This document shows positions 26,086-35,778 of a DNA stretch of 64,000 nt, piece by piece. The position numbers and the translations under genes are program-made. Source of the DNA: Nocardiopsis sp. CNR-923. GTDB taxonomy: Bacteria; Actinomycetota; Actinomycetes; Streptosporangiales; Streptosporangiaceae. Numbering within the stretch: the stretch's first letter is position 1; every line of letters begins with the position of its first letter. The stretch is from positions 1 through 64,000 of the forward strand of contig NZ_MKKC01000153.1 of assembly GCF_001942255.1 (NCBI RefSeq), written 5' to 3'. The notes below the pieces were generated by a model. That model searched no databases, was not told the DNA's origin, and was given only the letters and a program-made list of their open reading frames with translations.

Positions 26086-26556
26086 ATGGCGGAACGGGAC
26101 TCGCGGTCGCCGGCTGCGCCCGAGGGGCCGTCACACGCGTACGTCCGGCTTCGGGAGGCGCTGCTCCGAGCGCTCCAAACCAGGCTGGAGACGCGTGCGC
26201 AGCACGCGGCGAACCTGTACCGACTGGGCATGGACGCCGCGGAGGCGGGTCGGGACGTCGACGCCCAGGGACTGTTCACACGGGCCAAGCGGTCGGCCGA
26301 CGAACTTCTCCGCGCCGCCCGGGTCCACGGCCGGGACCGGTTCCCCCTCCTCGGTGTGGAGGCCGCTCTCATCGCGGGCCGCAGCGCTCTTCAGGGGGTC
26401 ACCTCCGACGCGCTGCGCGCCAAGCTGAAGGCGGCCGGGAGCACGTCGGGCGGCGACATCGCCACCGCCGTCGCCGCGGGACGCGGGCCCTCACCCCGGA
26501 TCAGTCCGGCCACGCGCCGCGCCCAGGACACCATCCGCCGCGCCCTGGGCAGGTAG
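26086..26556 (+). CDS. Unknown helical protein
   Basis: A 156-residue, Arg- and Ala-rich protein. The middle (ALLRALQTRLETRAQHAANLYRLGMDAAEAGRD) is predicted amphipathic helix, with an AKRSADELLRAAR helix next, resembling a tetratricopeptide-like arrangement, and a disordered Ser/Pro/Arg tail. No family recognised. Its codon use looks like that of its neighbours. Confidence 0.6.
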   Translation: MAERDSRSPAAPEGPSHAYVRLREALLRALQTRLETRAQHAANLYRLGMDAAEAGRDVDAQGLFTRAKRSADELLRAARVHGRDRFPLLGVEAALIAGRSALQGVTSDALRAKLKAAGSTSGGDIATAVAAGRGPSPRISPATRRAQDTIRRALGR

Positions 26557-26721
26557 TGGGGCGCGCCACACCGGAACGGCACGTCATGTCGTCCGGTATC
26601 TCCTGTTCTGGGGGCTGGAAATCGTCACCGATTGGGCGGACAATCAGTGAACACCTCGTGATCCAGCGTAGGGGCCCTGTCTCAGCGAGTCCTCTCCCCC
26701 CGCCACCCGCAGGAGGTACCC

Positions 26722-27488
26722 GTGATCGACTACCCGCGGTCCTACTTCGGTTGGTCAGCGACCTCCCCCGCCGACTACGCCGACCCCGAGTCCGGGCTCG
26801 TCGTCCACTACAACGGACCCGCGACCAACCTCGGCGGCCACTCCGCGTGCGTCTCCTACTGGAAGAGCACCCGCGACCACCACGTCTACGGACGCGGCTG
26901 GGCCGACATCGGGTACAGCTTCGGTGTCTCGGTGGAGGGTCACGTCTTCGAGGGCCGGGGGCTGTTCCGCTACCAGGCCGCCCAGGGCACCAGATCGGGC
27001 AATTCCGGCTACTACAGCGTCACCCTGATGATCGGCGAGGGCGAGTGGCCCACCGACGCACAGATCGACGGCGTCCGCCGTCTGCGCGGGTGGTTGACGT
27101 CCGGGCACGGAGTGTCCGGCAGGGTGCTCGGCCACCGCGACTTCGTGTCCACCTCGTGTCCGGGGAGCGTGCTCTACGCCCTGGTCGAGAACGGCACGTT
27201 CACCCAACCCCCGGGAACAGCCCCAGGATCAGGAGACGAGATGCTCGGACTCAAGGTCGGCGACTCTGGCAGCCGCGTCACGCTGCTCCAGCAGATGCTC
27301 AAGTACGCGGGCGCCAGCCTGCCCAGGTACGGGGTCGACGGCGACTACGGCCAGGAGACCTCCGACGCCTGCTGTGGGTGCGCAAACAGATGGGTTCGTC
27401 CGCCACCACCGGCGACAGTGTCACCTCCTACGCGCTCGCCCAGCTGCACGCCCAGCTCGCCCGCTACCAGTCCTCCGCCGCGGGTTGA
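26722..27488 (+). CDS. N-acetylmuramoyl-L-alanine amidase with peptidoglycan-binding domain
   Basis: Repaired, 255 residues. The N-terminal domain is of the PGRP/amidase_2 type: VVHYNGPATNLGG gives the first His, and VLGHRDFVSTSCPGSVLY gives the second His and the Cys of the zinc site. A peptidoglycan-binding domain follows (LGLKVGDSGSRVTLLQQML and YGVDGDYGQETSDALLWV). No signal peptide is seen, so it may be a phage-like lysin or be released by other means. AGGAGG precedes GTG 26722. The frame shifts near 27369 (one C missing in GCCCTG); restoring it gives 768 bases. Confidence 0.83.
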
Positions 27489-27531
27489 CGGGCGGGGTCA
27501 CGGACGCGCGCGGTGGCCGGACCAGGCCGTC

Positions 27532-27990
27532 TCAGGCCTCCCCGAGCGCCGCGAGCGCCATCACCGCGCCCAGTTCCCAGCACGCCTGACGGGCGCCGGC
27601 GTCCGGCTGACCGGTCACGCGGACCGGCGGGCGCTGGCGTCGCCACCCCATACCCTGGGCGATCGACTCCACCGCGCGCACCGCCCCCGACGTGTCGTTG
27701 TCCCCGTGCACGAAGAGCGCGTACGGGAGCCCCTCGGTGTCGGGCTGGGCGGGGTAGTACACCGTGTCGAACCAGTGTTTGAGGGCGCCGCTCATGTAGC
27801 CGATGTTGGCGGGGGTCCCGAGCAGCACCGCGTCAACTTCCAACAGGTCACGGACGGTCGCGCCCAGGGCTGGCTTGGTCCGCACCTCCACGCCTTCGAT
27901 ATCGTCGGTACGGGCGCCGTCGAGCACCGCCGCCAGCATCTCCTGGGTGGCGGGCGAGACGGTGTGGTGAACGATGAGCAGTCGTGCCAT
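27532..27990 (-). CDS. Flavodoxin-like NAD(P)H-dependent FMN protein
   Basis: A 152-residue flavodoxin-fold protein: LLIVHHTVSPATQEML is the phosphate-binding loop, and VDAVLLGTPANIGYMSGALKHW is the second FMN loop as in WrbA/flavodoxin_2 proteins. It probably binds FMN and reduces quinones or acts as an electron carrier. It is convergent with the amidase gene, separated by about 45 bases. Confidence 0.78.
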   Translation of the reverse strand: MARLLIVHHTVSPATQEMLAAVLDGARTDDIEGVEVRTKPALGATVRDLLEVDAVLLGTPANIGYMSGALKHWFDTVYYPAQPDTEGLPYALFVHGDNDTSGAVRAVESIAQGMGWRRQRPPVRVTGQPDAGARQACWELGAVMALAALGEA

Positions 27991-28176
27991 GACCCCACAC
28001 TAGGCACGTCGCGCGGGAGAACCGATCCGCTCCCGCGGGCGTCTGACCCGACACAGAACGAGCAGCCGCTGATCGCGGGCGCCCCCGGCCGACGCCTCGA
28101 CTCGAACCACGGGTAGGGACCCTCTCCCCCCGGGCTCGGGTTCGCCCCGCACCACGGCAGAAAGCCAAGGACCGCC

Positions 28177-29204
28177 ATGAGCCAGCCTCCACCGAACGGC
28201 CCCCACCAAGGGCCTCCGCCCGGCATGCCCCCGCAGGGCCCCACACCGGCGGACAGCCGCCGATGGGACCGCCCGCCGGCGGACAGCCGCCCATGGGACC
28301 CCCCGTCGGCGGACAGCCGCCCATGGGACCGCCCACCGGCGGACAGCCGCCGATGGGCCCTCCTCCGGGCGGCCCGGGGATGCCCGGTGCCCCCGGCGAC
28401 CCGTACAACCAGGGTGATCCGTACGGTCACGGCGGCGACCCGTACAACCAGGGCGGCGCCCCCTACGGCCAGCCCGGCGACCCGTACGCGCAGCAGCACG
28501 CGGACCCCTACGGCCAGCACCACGGAGACCTCTACGCCGCCCCGCCGGTCGACCCCTACGGAAACCCGTACGGCCAGCAGCACCCTCAGCAGAAGAAGAA
28601 GTCGCCGTGGCTCTTCCTCGGGCTGGGCTGCGCCGCGCTGTTCGTCATCGGCGTGGTGCTCGTGGTCCTCCTCGTGGTCGTCTTCAACGGGAACGACTCG
28701 CGCGTCGAGCCCCGGGATCCGGGCGCGAACGCCCAGAACGACGAGCCCGGTGGCGAGGATCCGGAGGACCCCGCGAATCCGGAGGAGCCCGCGGACTCCG
28801 AGATCGACACCTCCGACATGTGGACGATCGGCAGCGAGTTCGAGCACGCGGGCCTGACCTACGTCATCACCGGCACCGACGTCGTCCACGAGTTGCAGGG
28901 CCACACACCGACCGGCGAGTACCTCGTGGTGGAGATCGACGTCGCCGACGCGGAAGGCGCCGCCAGCTGGTTCTGGATGGACGAGCAGCACGTCTACGAG
29001 GCCGACGGGACCCAGTACGAGGAGGACTACGATCTCACCCGCCAGCTCAACGCGAACAGCGCCTATGTCGTGCTGGGCGACGAGGGTGAGTTCTCCAGCG
29101 TGACGATCGCCTTCGACGTCCCGGACGCGGGCGCGATCACCCACATGGGCGTCAGCTCGGAGACCTACGGCGGCGACGAGACCCACGTGTCCCTCCTCGA
29201 CTGA
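28177..29204 (+). CDS. DUF4352-type membrane protein with repetitive N-terminus
   Basis: The repaired product has 342 residues. The N-terminal 130 residues contain four 10-residue repeats (GGQPPMGPP + A/V/T/P) and then DPYNQGDPYGHGG-like repeats rich in Asp, Pro, Tyr and Gly. A transmembrane helix (LFVIGVVLVVLLVVVF) and a DUF4352-like extracellular domain (MWTIGSEFEHAGLTYVITGT, YLVVEIDVADAEG) follow. It resembles the pair at 8933-10633. ATG 28177 has AAGGA upstream. The frame changes near 28240 (one base missing near GGCCCC), after which the repeats begin. Confidence 0.72.
28248..28367 (+). repeat. Four 30-base coding repeats
   Basis: Units start with GGCGGACAGCC at 28248, 28278, 28308 and 28338. 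They encode GGQPPMGPPX in tandem inside the DUF4352-type protein. The copies differ only at wobble positions and the last residue. They are protein repeats, not a CRISPR array. Confidence 0.85.
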
Positions 29205-29246
29205 CCCGTCGGGGCGCTCGACGCGACCCCCGGGGCGACCGCCGCG

Positions 29247-29275
29247 AGGGCCGCCGGACCACCACCGGCGGCCCT
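29247..29275 (+). terminator. Terminator after the DUF4352-type gene
   Basis: AGGGCCGCCGG at 29247-29257 pairs perfectly with CCGGCGGCCCT at 29265-29275 around a seven-base loop. Confidence 0.7.
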
Positions 29276-29297
29276 CGTTCGCGTGCTGTGCTGACCT

Positions 29298-29364
29298 CTG
29301 AAATTCAGCGGAGAATCCGCGTCAAACCTGGCGTTTCCTCTGAACAATCACGCCCGTTAAACGG
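29298..29364. promoter_or_regulatory. AT-rich leader of the pyrimidine cluster with two palindromes
   Basis: The 310 bases before the amidohydrolase start are relatively AT-rich (29330-29400) and hold two perfect short palindromes: CTGAAATTCAG at 29298-29308 and CCGTTAAACGG at 29354-29364. They are candidate operator half-sites for control of pyrimidine catabolism. No clear -35/-10 pair is placed. Confidence 0.35.
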
Positions 29365-29583
29365 ACATTACTTACTAAACTTCACATTAGCGAATATGCG
29401 CGACGCGGCCGAATCGCGAACACGGGAATGTCGGACGTTGACCCGCCATTCCCCTCTTCCTTAGGGTGCGACGGCACGCGCACCACCTGCTCCCACCACC
29501 CGTGCGAACAGGCCATACGCGGACACTTCAGGCGTTCTTGGCCGCCCGAGACCGGGCGGCGCTCAGTGAGGAGCGAGGGAACC

Positions 29584-30426
29584 ATGCCGCACACCGTCCG
29601 TGCCGCACTCGTCCAGACCGAGTGGACCGGCGACACCGAATCCATGCTGTCCGCCCACGAGAAGTACGCGCGCGACGCCGCCGCGCAGGGGGCGCGGGTC
29701 ATCGGCTTCCAGGAGGTCTTCAACGCCCCCTACTTCTGCCAGGTCCAGGAGGCGGAGCACCACCGCTGGGCCGAGCCCGTCCCCGACGGCCCCACGATCA
29801 CCCGCTTCCAGGCCCTGGCCAAGGAACTCGGCATGGTGATGGTCCTGCCGGTCTTCGAGGTCGAGGCGCCGGGCTTCTACTACAACACCGCCGCCGTCAT
29901 CGACGCGGACGGCAGCTACCTCGGCAAGTACCGCAAGCACCACATCCCCCAGGTCAAGGGCTTCTGGGAGAAGTACTACTTCCGCCCCGGCAACCTCGGC
30001 TGGCCGGTCTTCGACACCGCCGTCGGCAGGATCGGCGTCTACATCTGCTACGACCGCCACTTCCCCGAGGGCTGGCGCGCGCTGGGCCTCGGCGCGCCCA
30101 GATCGTGTACAACCCGTCCGCGACCAGCCGCGGACTGTCCGCCTACCTGTGGAAGCTGGAGCAGCCCGCGTCGGCGGTGGCCAACGCCTACTTCGTCGCC
30201 GCGATCAACCGCGTGGGCGTCGAGGAGTACGGCGACAACGACTTCTACGGCACGAGCTACTTCGTCGACCCGCGCGGCCAGTTCGTCGGCGACGTCGCCT
30301 CCGACACCGCCGCGGAGCTGGTCGTGCGGGACCTCGACCTGGACATGATCGACGAGGTCCGCCAGCAGTGGGCGTTTTTTCCGGGACCGGCGCCCGGACG
30401 CCTACGGCCCCCTGGCCGAGGGTTAG
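29584..30426 (+). CDS. Carbon-nitrogen hydrolase, probable beta-ureidopropionase
   Basis: The 280-residue enzyme is a nitrilase-superfamily amidohydrolase with the Glu-Lys-Cys triad: Glu in GFQEVFNAPYF, Lys in KYRKHHIPQVKGF, Cys in IGVYICYDRHFPEGW. It hydrolyses N-carbamoyl-beta-alanine to beta-alanine, CO2 and ammonia in the reductive pyrimidine pathway, or a related N-carbamoyl compound. The frame leaves at about 30097, continuing as IVYNPSATSRGLSAYLW, and a second change at the T-run 30375-30380 (one T too many) leads to the normal C-terminus RRPDAYGPLAEG. The two errors cancel, so the span is 843 bases. GAGGGA precedes ATG 29584. First gene of the cluster. Confidence 0.83.
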
Positions 30427-30437
30427 GGGCGGCGAGC

Positions 30438-31841
30438 ATGGGACGCACCGTGATCCGAGGCGGCCTGGTCGTCACCGCGGCGGAGGAGGTCGAGGCCGAC
30501 GTCCTGGTCGAGGGCGAAAAGGTCGCCGCCCTGGCCCTGCGCGGAACCGAGACCGCCGAGAGCTGGACGCGCGGCGACGCCGCCGTCATCGACGCGACCG
30601 ACCACTACGTCATCCCGGGCGGCGTGGACGCGCACACCCACATGGAGATGCCGTTCGGCGGCACCCAGTCGGCCGACACCTTCGAGACCGGCACCCGGGC
30701 CGCGGCCTGGGGCGGCACCACCACCATCGTCGACTTCGCGATCCAAAGCCCCGGACAGTCCGTCCGCGCCGGAGTGGACGCGTGGATGGCCAAGGCCGAA
30801 GGGACGTGCGCGATCGACTACGCCTTCCACGCCATCCTGTCCGACGTCAACGAGTCCTCGCTCAAGGAGATGGACGCCTCGTCGACGAGGGCGTCACGTC
30901 GTTCAAGCTGTTCATGGCCTACCCGGGTGTCTTCTACAGCGACGACGCCAGATCCTGCGCGCGATGCAGCGCGGCGCGGCCAACGGCGCGCTGACGATGA
31001 TGCACGCGGAGAACGGCATCGCCATCGACGTGCTGGTCGAGCAGGCCCTGGCCGAGGGCAGGACCGACCCGCGTTACCACGGAGAGGTCCGCAAGGCTCT
31101 GCTGGAGTCGGAGGCCACCCACCGCGCGATCCAGCTCGCCCGAGTGGCGGGAGCGCCGTTGTACGTGGTGCACGTGTCGGCGGGCGAGGCGGTCGAGGAG
31201 CTGGCACGCGCCCGGGACAAGGGGCTCAACGTGTTCGGCGAGACCTGTCCGCAGTACCTGTTCCTGTCCACCGACAACCTGGCCGAGCCGGGGTTCGAGG
31301 GCGCCAAGTACGTGTGCTCGACGCCGCTGCGACCCAGGGAGCACCAGGAGCTCCTGTGGCGGGCGCTGCGCACGAACGACCTGTCCGTGGTCTCCACCGA
31401 CCACTGCCCGTTCTGCTTCACCGGGCAGAAGGATCTCGGCGTGGGCGACTTCTCCAAGATCCCCAACGGCATGCCGGGCGTGGAGAACCGGATGGACCTG
31501 CTGCACCAGGCGGTGGTGGACGGGCACATCAGCAGGCGGCGGTGGATCGAGATCGCCTGTGCCACGCCCGCCCGCATGTTCGGCCTGCACCCGCGGAAGG
31601 GGACGGTCGCGCCGGGGGCGGACGCGGACGTCGTGGTCTACGATCCCCGCGCCGAACAGGTCATCTCCGCCAAGACCCACCACATGAACGTCGACTACTC
31701 GGCCTACGAGGGCCGACGCGTCACCGGCCGGGCCAGGACGGTGCTCTCGCGCGGACGCGTCGTGGTCGAGACGGAAGCTACCTGGGCGAGGCCGGGCACG
31801 GCCGGTACGTGCCCCGGTCCACCTGCCAGTACCTGGTCTGA
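30438..31841 (+). CDS. Dihydropyrimidinase / hydantoinase
   Basis: The repaired 468-residue enzyme is a metal-dependent cyclic amidohydrolase: GGVDAHTHMEMPFGG (metal His pair), the region around FKLFMAYPGVFYSDD with the carbamylated Lys, TMMHAENG, VHVSAGEAVEEL and STDHCPFCF. It opens dihydrouracil or hydantoin rings. Three single-base losses, near 30878 (CCC to CC), 30949 (CCC to CC) and 31770 (GG to G), break the frame; with them restored the gene is 469 codons. ATG 30438 follows the amidohydrolase stop by 11 bases. The next gene starts 14 bases after its TGA. Confidence 0.84.
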   Translation: MGRTVIRGGLVVTAAEEVEADVLVEGEKVAALALRGTETAESWTRGDAAVIDATDHYVIPGGVDAHTHMEMPFGGTQSADTFETGTRAAAWGGTTTIVDFAIQSPGQSVRAGVDAWMAKAEGTCAIDYAFHAILSDVNESSLKEMDASSTRASRRSSCSWPTRVSSTATTPDPARDAARRGQRRADDDARGERHRHRRAGRAGPGRGQDRPALPRRGPQGSAGVGGHPPRDPARPSGGSAVVRGARVGGRGGRGAGTRPGQGAQRVRRDLSAVPVPVHRQPGRAGVRGRQVRVLDAAATQGAPGAPVAGAAHERPVRGLHRPLPVLLHRAEGSRRGRLLQDPQRHAGRGEPDGPAAPGGGGRAHQQAAVDRDRLCHARPHVRPAPAEGDGRAGGGRGRRGLRSPRRTGHLRQDPPHERRLLGLRGPTRHRPGQDGALARTRRGRDGSYLGEAGHGRYVPRSTCQYLV

Positions 31842-31855
31842 GGAGAGAAGACAGC

Positions 31856-32865
31856 ATGGACATCGGACTCGTCCTCCAGACCGACCCGCCCGCCAACCTG
31901 CTGGTGGAGCGGATGGTACGCGCCGACGGGCTCGGGTTCACCCACGGGTGGACCTTCGACTCCGTGGTGCTGTGGCAGGAACCGTTCGTCATCTACGGCC
32001 AGATCCTGGAACACACCGAGAACCTCGTCGTCGGACCGATGGTGACCAACCCGAGCACGCGGACGTGGGAGGTGACCGCCTCGCTCTTCGCCACGCTCAA
32101 CGACACGTTCGGGAACCGGACGGTGTGCGGCATCGGTCGCGGCGACTCGGCGATGCGGGTGGCCGGGCGCAAGCCAGCGACACTGGCTCGGCTGGAGAAG
32201 GCGATGACAGCGATCAAGGACCTCGCCGAGGGACGGGAGACGGAGGTCGACGGGACGTCGATGCGCATCCCGTGGGTCAGCGACGGATCGCTGCCGGTGT
32301 GGATGGGCGCCTACGGGCCCAGGGCACTGGACCTGGTCGGCCGCCGCGCCGACGGCTTCATCCTGCAACTGGCCGACCCGTACCTCACCGAGTGGATGGT
32401 CAAGGCGGTGCGGTCGGCGGCGTCGGACGCCGGCCGGGATCCGAGCGACGTGACCGTGTGCGTGGCGGCCCCCGCCTACGTCACGGACGGCTCGGCCGAG
32501 GGCCTGGCGCACGCGCGCGAGCAGTGCCGGTGGTTCGGCGGCATGGTGGGCAACCACGTCGCCGATCTGGTGACCCGGTACGGAGAGCGGTCGGCGCCGT
32601 TCCGGAGGAGCTGACCGACTACATCCGCTCCCGGAAGGGCTACGACTACAGCCACCACGGCCGGTCCGGCAACCCGGACACCGAGTTCGTGCCCGACGCC
32701 ATCGTCGACCGGTTCTGCGTGGTCGGCCCGGTGGAGGAGCACGTCGCGAAGCTGGAGCGGCTGCGTGAGGCCGGCGTCGACCAATTCGCGGTGTACGCGA
32801 TGCACGACGACGTGGACGGGGTCATCGACGTGTACGGCCGCAGGGTGATCCCCGCGGTGTCCTGA
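31856..32865 (+). CDS. Luciferase-like (LLM) flavin/F420 oxidoreductase
   Basis: A 336-residue TIM-barrel LLM enzyme: GLVLQTDPPANLLVERMV at the start, GFTHGWTFDSVVLWQEPF, GPMVTNPSTRTWEVTASLF, GIGRGDSAMRVAG, and VWMGAYGPRALDLVGR. Members use reduced FMN or F420. It resembles the LLM proteins found beside hydantoinase genes; its reaction there is not known to me. A one-base loss near 32593 (GGG to GG) splits the last 90 residues into another frame; restoring it gives 337 codons. GGAG precedes ATG 31856. Confidence 0.8.
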
Positions 32866-32911
32866 GACACCGGCTCGACGCGCGTCTCGCGGACCGTCCG
32901 GCGCGCGGGAC

Positions 32912-32953
32912 CAACGCCCCGGGGCCGGACGCGCCCGGTGCTCCGGGGCGTTG
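32912..32953 (+). terminator. Hairpin after the LLM gene
   Basis: CAACGCCCCGG at 32912-32922 pairs perfectly with CCGGGGCGTTG at 32943-32953. It lies between the three enzymes and the permease, so the permease may have its own promoter in the 185 bases that follow. Confidence 0.5.
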
Positions 32954-33137
32954 CGCTCGCGGTCGTACGCGCCCTCCGAGGGGGCACGGCGGTCAGAGGG
33001 ACGCGAGGCCAGTCGTCCTCCCATGTGAGAATGATCGGCGGCCGGGGACGCCCCGGCCCCTCCTCCAACGGCGCGGGCCCGCCCGTGTCCCCCGTCCGCC
33101 TCGATCCCCCCTCAGCACGGCTGAAACCAGGTGAACC

Positions 33138-34686
33138 GTGACCCACGCTCCCCCATCACCCGAACCCGCCACCTCACCCTTCGTCACCCATCCCGACGGC
33201 CGCGTCTCCATGCCCGAGGGCCAGGACCTGCCCGAGCGCGTTCGTCAACGACGACCTGCAACCCGTGCCCATGTCCCGGCGCACCTGGGGCACCGGCAGC
33301 TTCACCGCCCTGTGGATCAGCATGTCGGTCAACCTGCCGGCCTGGACCCTCGCCAGCGGCCTGATCGCCGTGGGGATGGACTGGCGGCAGGCGGTCCTGA
33401 CGATCGCCCTGGGCAACCTGATCGTCTTGGTTCCCATGGTTCTCACCGGACACGCGGGCGCGAAGTACGGCGTCCCGTTCCCCGTGTTCGCGCGCGCCTC
33501 CTTCGGTCTGCGCGGGGCCAACCTGCCCGCGCTGATCCGCGGCGCCGTCGCGTGCGGCTGGTACGGCATCCAGACGTGGATCGGCGGCCAGGGCGTCCAC
33601 ATCCTCGCCGGCCGCGTGTTCGGCGACGGTTGGAGCGGCGCGGCCGAGGTCGGCGGACAGCCGTGGACCATGTGGCTGTCCTTCGGCCTGTTCTGGGTGG
33701 CCCAACTCGGGATCATCCTGTGGGGCATGGAGGGCGTGCGGAAGGTGCAGGTGTGGGCGGCCCCGCTCATGCTGGTCGGCGGCGTCACGCTCCTGGGATG
33801 GATGGTCGTGCAGGCGGGCGGCTTCGGCCCGCTGCTGGCGGTCAACTCCGAACTCGGCTGGGGGCCGCGGTTCTGGGCGCTGTTCTTCCCCTCCCTCATG
33901 GCCATGATCGGCTTCTGGGCGACGCTGAGCCTCAACATCAGCGACTTCACGCGGTTCGCGTCCTCCCAGCGCTCACAGGTTCTGGGGCAGGCGTTCGGCC
34001 TGCCCACCACGATGGCGGCGTTCGCCCTGCTGGCCGTCATGGTCACCGCGGGCACTCAGGCCGTGTACGGCGCCCCGCTGTGGGACCCGGTGGACATCGT
34101 GGCGGAGATGTCGAACGGTCTGGCGCTGTTGTTCGCGATCTTCGTGGTGCTGCTGGCGACCGTCTCGACCAACATCGCCGCGAACCTCGTCGGCCCGGCC
34201 TACGACCTGTCCAACCTGAAGCCGAGGCTGATCAGCTTCCGAACCGGCGCCGTCATCACCTGCGTGGTCAGCGTCCTGATCTTCCCCTGGCGGCTGATCT
34301 CCGACCCGAACGTGTACATCTTCACCTGGCTCGGCACGGTCGGCGGGGTCCTGGGCACCGTCGGCGGCATCCTCGTCGCCGACTACTGGCTGCTGCGCCG
34401 GTCCCGCATGGACCTCACCGCCCTCTACACCCGTGGCTCGGCGTACTGGTACACGGGCGGCTGGAACTGGCGGGCCCTGGTCGCCTTCGTCGTCGGCGCG
34501 GTGCTCGCGGTCGGCGGATCGCACTCGGCGCCGGGCGAGGGCCCCTTCCCCGAGAACGGCCTGATCCCGGTCCTGGCGCCGCTGGCCGACTACGGCTGGG
34601 TTGTCGGCTTCGCGTCGGCGCTGGTCATCCACTGGGGCCTGGGGGTGGTGGCGCCCGACCGGCGCTCCCGCGCGCAAGCCTCCTGA
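33138..34686 (+). CDS. NCS1-family nucleobase/hydantoin permease
   Basis: About 515 residues with 12 predicted helices and the NCS1 signatures: WISMSVNLPAWTLASGLI, YGVPFPVFARASFGLRGANLPAL, GWYGIQTWIGGQ, and SLNISDFTRFASSQ. It imports uracil, allantoin or hydantoins with Na+ or H+, consistent with the adjacent ring-opening enzymes. GTG 33138 is chosen from the conserved proline-rich start and PEGQDLPER; the frame then changes near 33240 and continues as FVNDDLQPVPMSRRTWG. Removing one G gives 516 codons. Convergent with the phosphatidyltransferase. Confidence 0.83.
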
Positions 34687-34719
34687 GACGAGCCGGGCGC
34701 ACCGGCCGGCTGGCCGAGG

Positions 34720-35778
34720 TCAGGCGGCCGGGCGCGGCTCCTGCGCCTCCAGCCGGGCCAGCACCGTGTCGATGTCGCGGGTGACCCGCGCGAACTCGCG
34801 GGTGGACAGCCACAGCTTGTAGATGATCACCAGCTCGAAGGCCAGCATCAAGCAGCCGGACGCGGTGATGGTCACGAGCATGCCGGTCGTGGAGAACAGG
34901 CCGACCAGCGGGGCGACGATGAACACGCCCATCTGGAACTCGATCCCGCTGAACAGGTGCGGGCGGATCCGGTTCTCCCGCAGGACGTCGCGCACGCGGC
35001 GGTACCACGGGAAGCGCTTGTGGAAGCCCGCCTGGAGCGCGGTGCCCTGGATCTGCCGGGCCTTGCGTCCCGGGGTGAGCACGGTCGGCTCCGCCGACTC
35101 CTCCTCGGAGCCGGTCCGCGCGGCGGGAGCGGGAGCGGGGACGCGCTCCTCGTCACCCGGGGTGAGGCCGCCCTCGTCGTCGTCGGCGGGGGCGGCCGAG
35201 CCGAACCGGGCCGCCAGCTCACGGACCTCCTGGCCGCCCTCGTCGTCGCCGCCGTCCTCGACCTCCCTGATCGCCTGGACCATGTGGCGGCGCATGGTGG
35301 AGCGCACCTTGGCCATCTGCGGGGAGTTCAGGTAACGGAACATGTCGGTGAAGACGATCCCCAGGAGGAACCAGAGGAAGATCGGTTCCCCGGTCACGGC
35401 GAACTGACCGCCCATGAGCGCGATGGCGCAGATCAGGACGCGGACGCGGTCGAAGACGTAGTCGAGCCAGCTGCCGAAGACCGAGCCGTTGCCCTTGAGC
35501 CGGGCGATCTTGCCGTCCATGCAGTCCAGGACGAAGCTGAGGTGGAACAGCAGCGCGCCGGCCAGCAGCCAGTACCAGTCAGCGAGGTAGAAGCACACCG
35601 CCGCCGCCAGGCCCAGGACCAGCGCCGCCAGGGTCAGCTGGTTGGGGGTGATCTCGGTCCGGTTCGCGGTCACTTTGACCAGCCGCGAGGCGAGGGGATC
35701 GACCAGCCACACCGTCCACCACGAGTCACGTGACTTGTAGGTCTGTTCTTGTACGTCGCGAAGGGTGAACGATGGCAT
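34720..35778 (-). CDS. CDP-alcohol phosphatidyltransferase with a disordered insert
   Basis: A 352-residue membrane enzyme with the full family motif D-G-x2-A-R-x8-G-x3-D-x3-D, beginning CMDGKIARLKGNG. It transfers a phosphatidyl group from CDP-diacylglycerol, or a related reaction, to an alcohol. A stretch of about 70 Asp/Glu/Pro/Ala-rich residues (EVEDGGDDEGGQEV to PTVLTPGRKARQ) divides the helices and is absent from minimal relatives; it is probably a cytoplasmic loop. The polar alcohol acceptor is unknown. ATG 35778 has AGGAG upstream. Confidence 0.78.
   Translation of the reverse strand: MPSFTLRDVQEQTYKSRDSWWTVWLVDPLASRLVKVTANRTEITPNQLTLAALVLGLAAAVCFYLADWYWLLAGALLFHLSFVLDCMDGKIARLKGNGSVFGSWLDYVFDRVRVLICAIALMGGQFAVTGEPIFLWFLLGIVFTDMFRYLNSPQMAKVRSTMRRHMVQAIREVEDGGDDEGGQEVRELAARFGSAAPADDDEGGLTPGDEERVPAPAPAARTGSEEESAEPTVLTPGRKARQIQGTALQAGFHKRFPWYRRVRDVLRENRIRPHLFSGIEFQMGVFIVAPLVGLFSTTGMLVTITASGCLMLAFELVIIYKLWLSTREFARVTRDIDTVLARLEAQEPRPAA

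Noticed and set aside
28248-28367. A CRISPR-like array
   Set aside because: The 30-base units are contiguous with no spacers and encode a protein repeat in frame.
12365-32600. A common lesion at GGCGCC behind the frame breaks
   Set aside because: Two or three sites fit, but others occur at CCC, T and A runs, and intact GGCGCC is present elsewhere, for example at 1690-1695.
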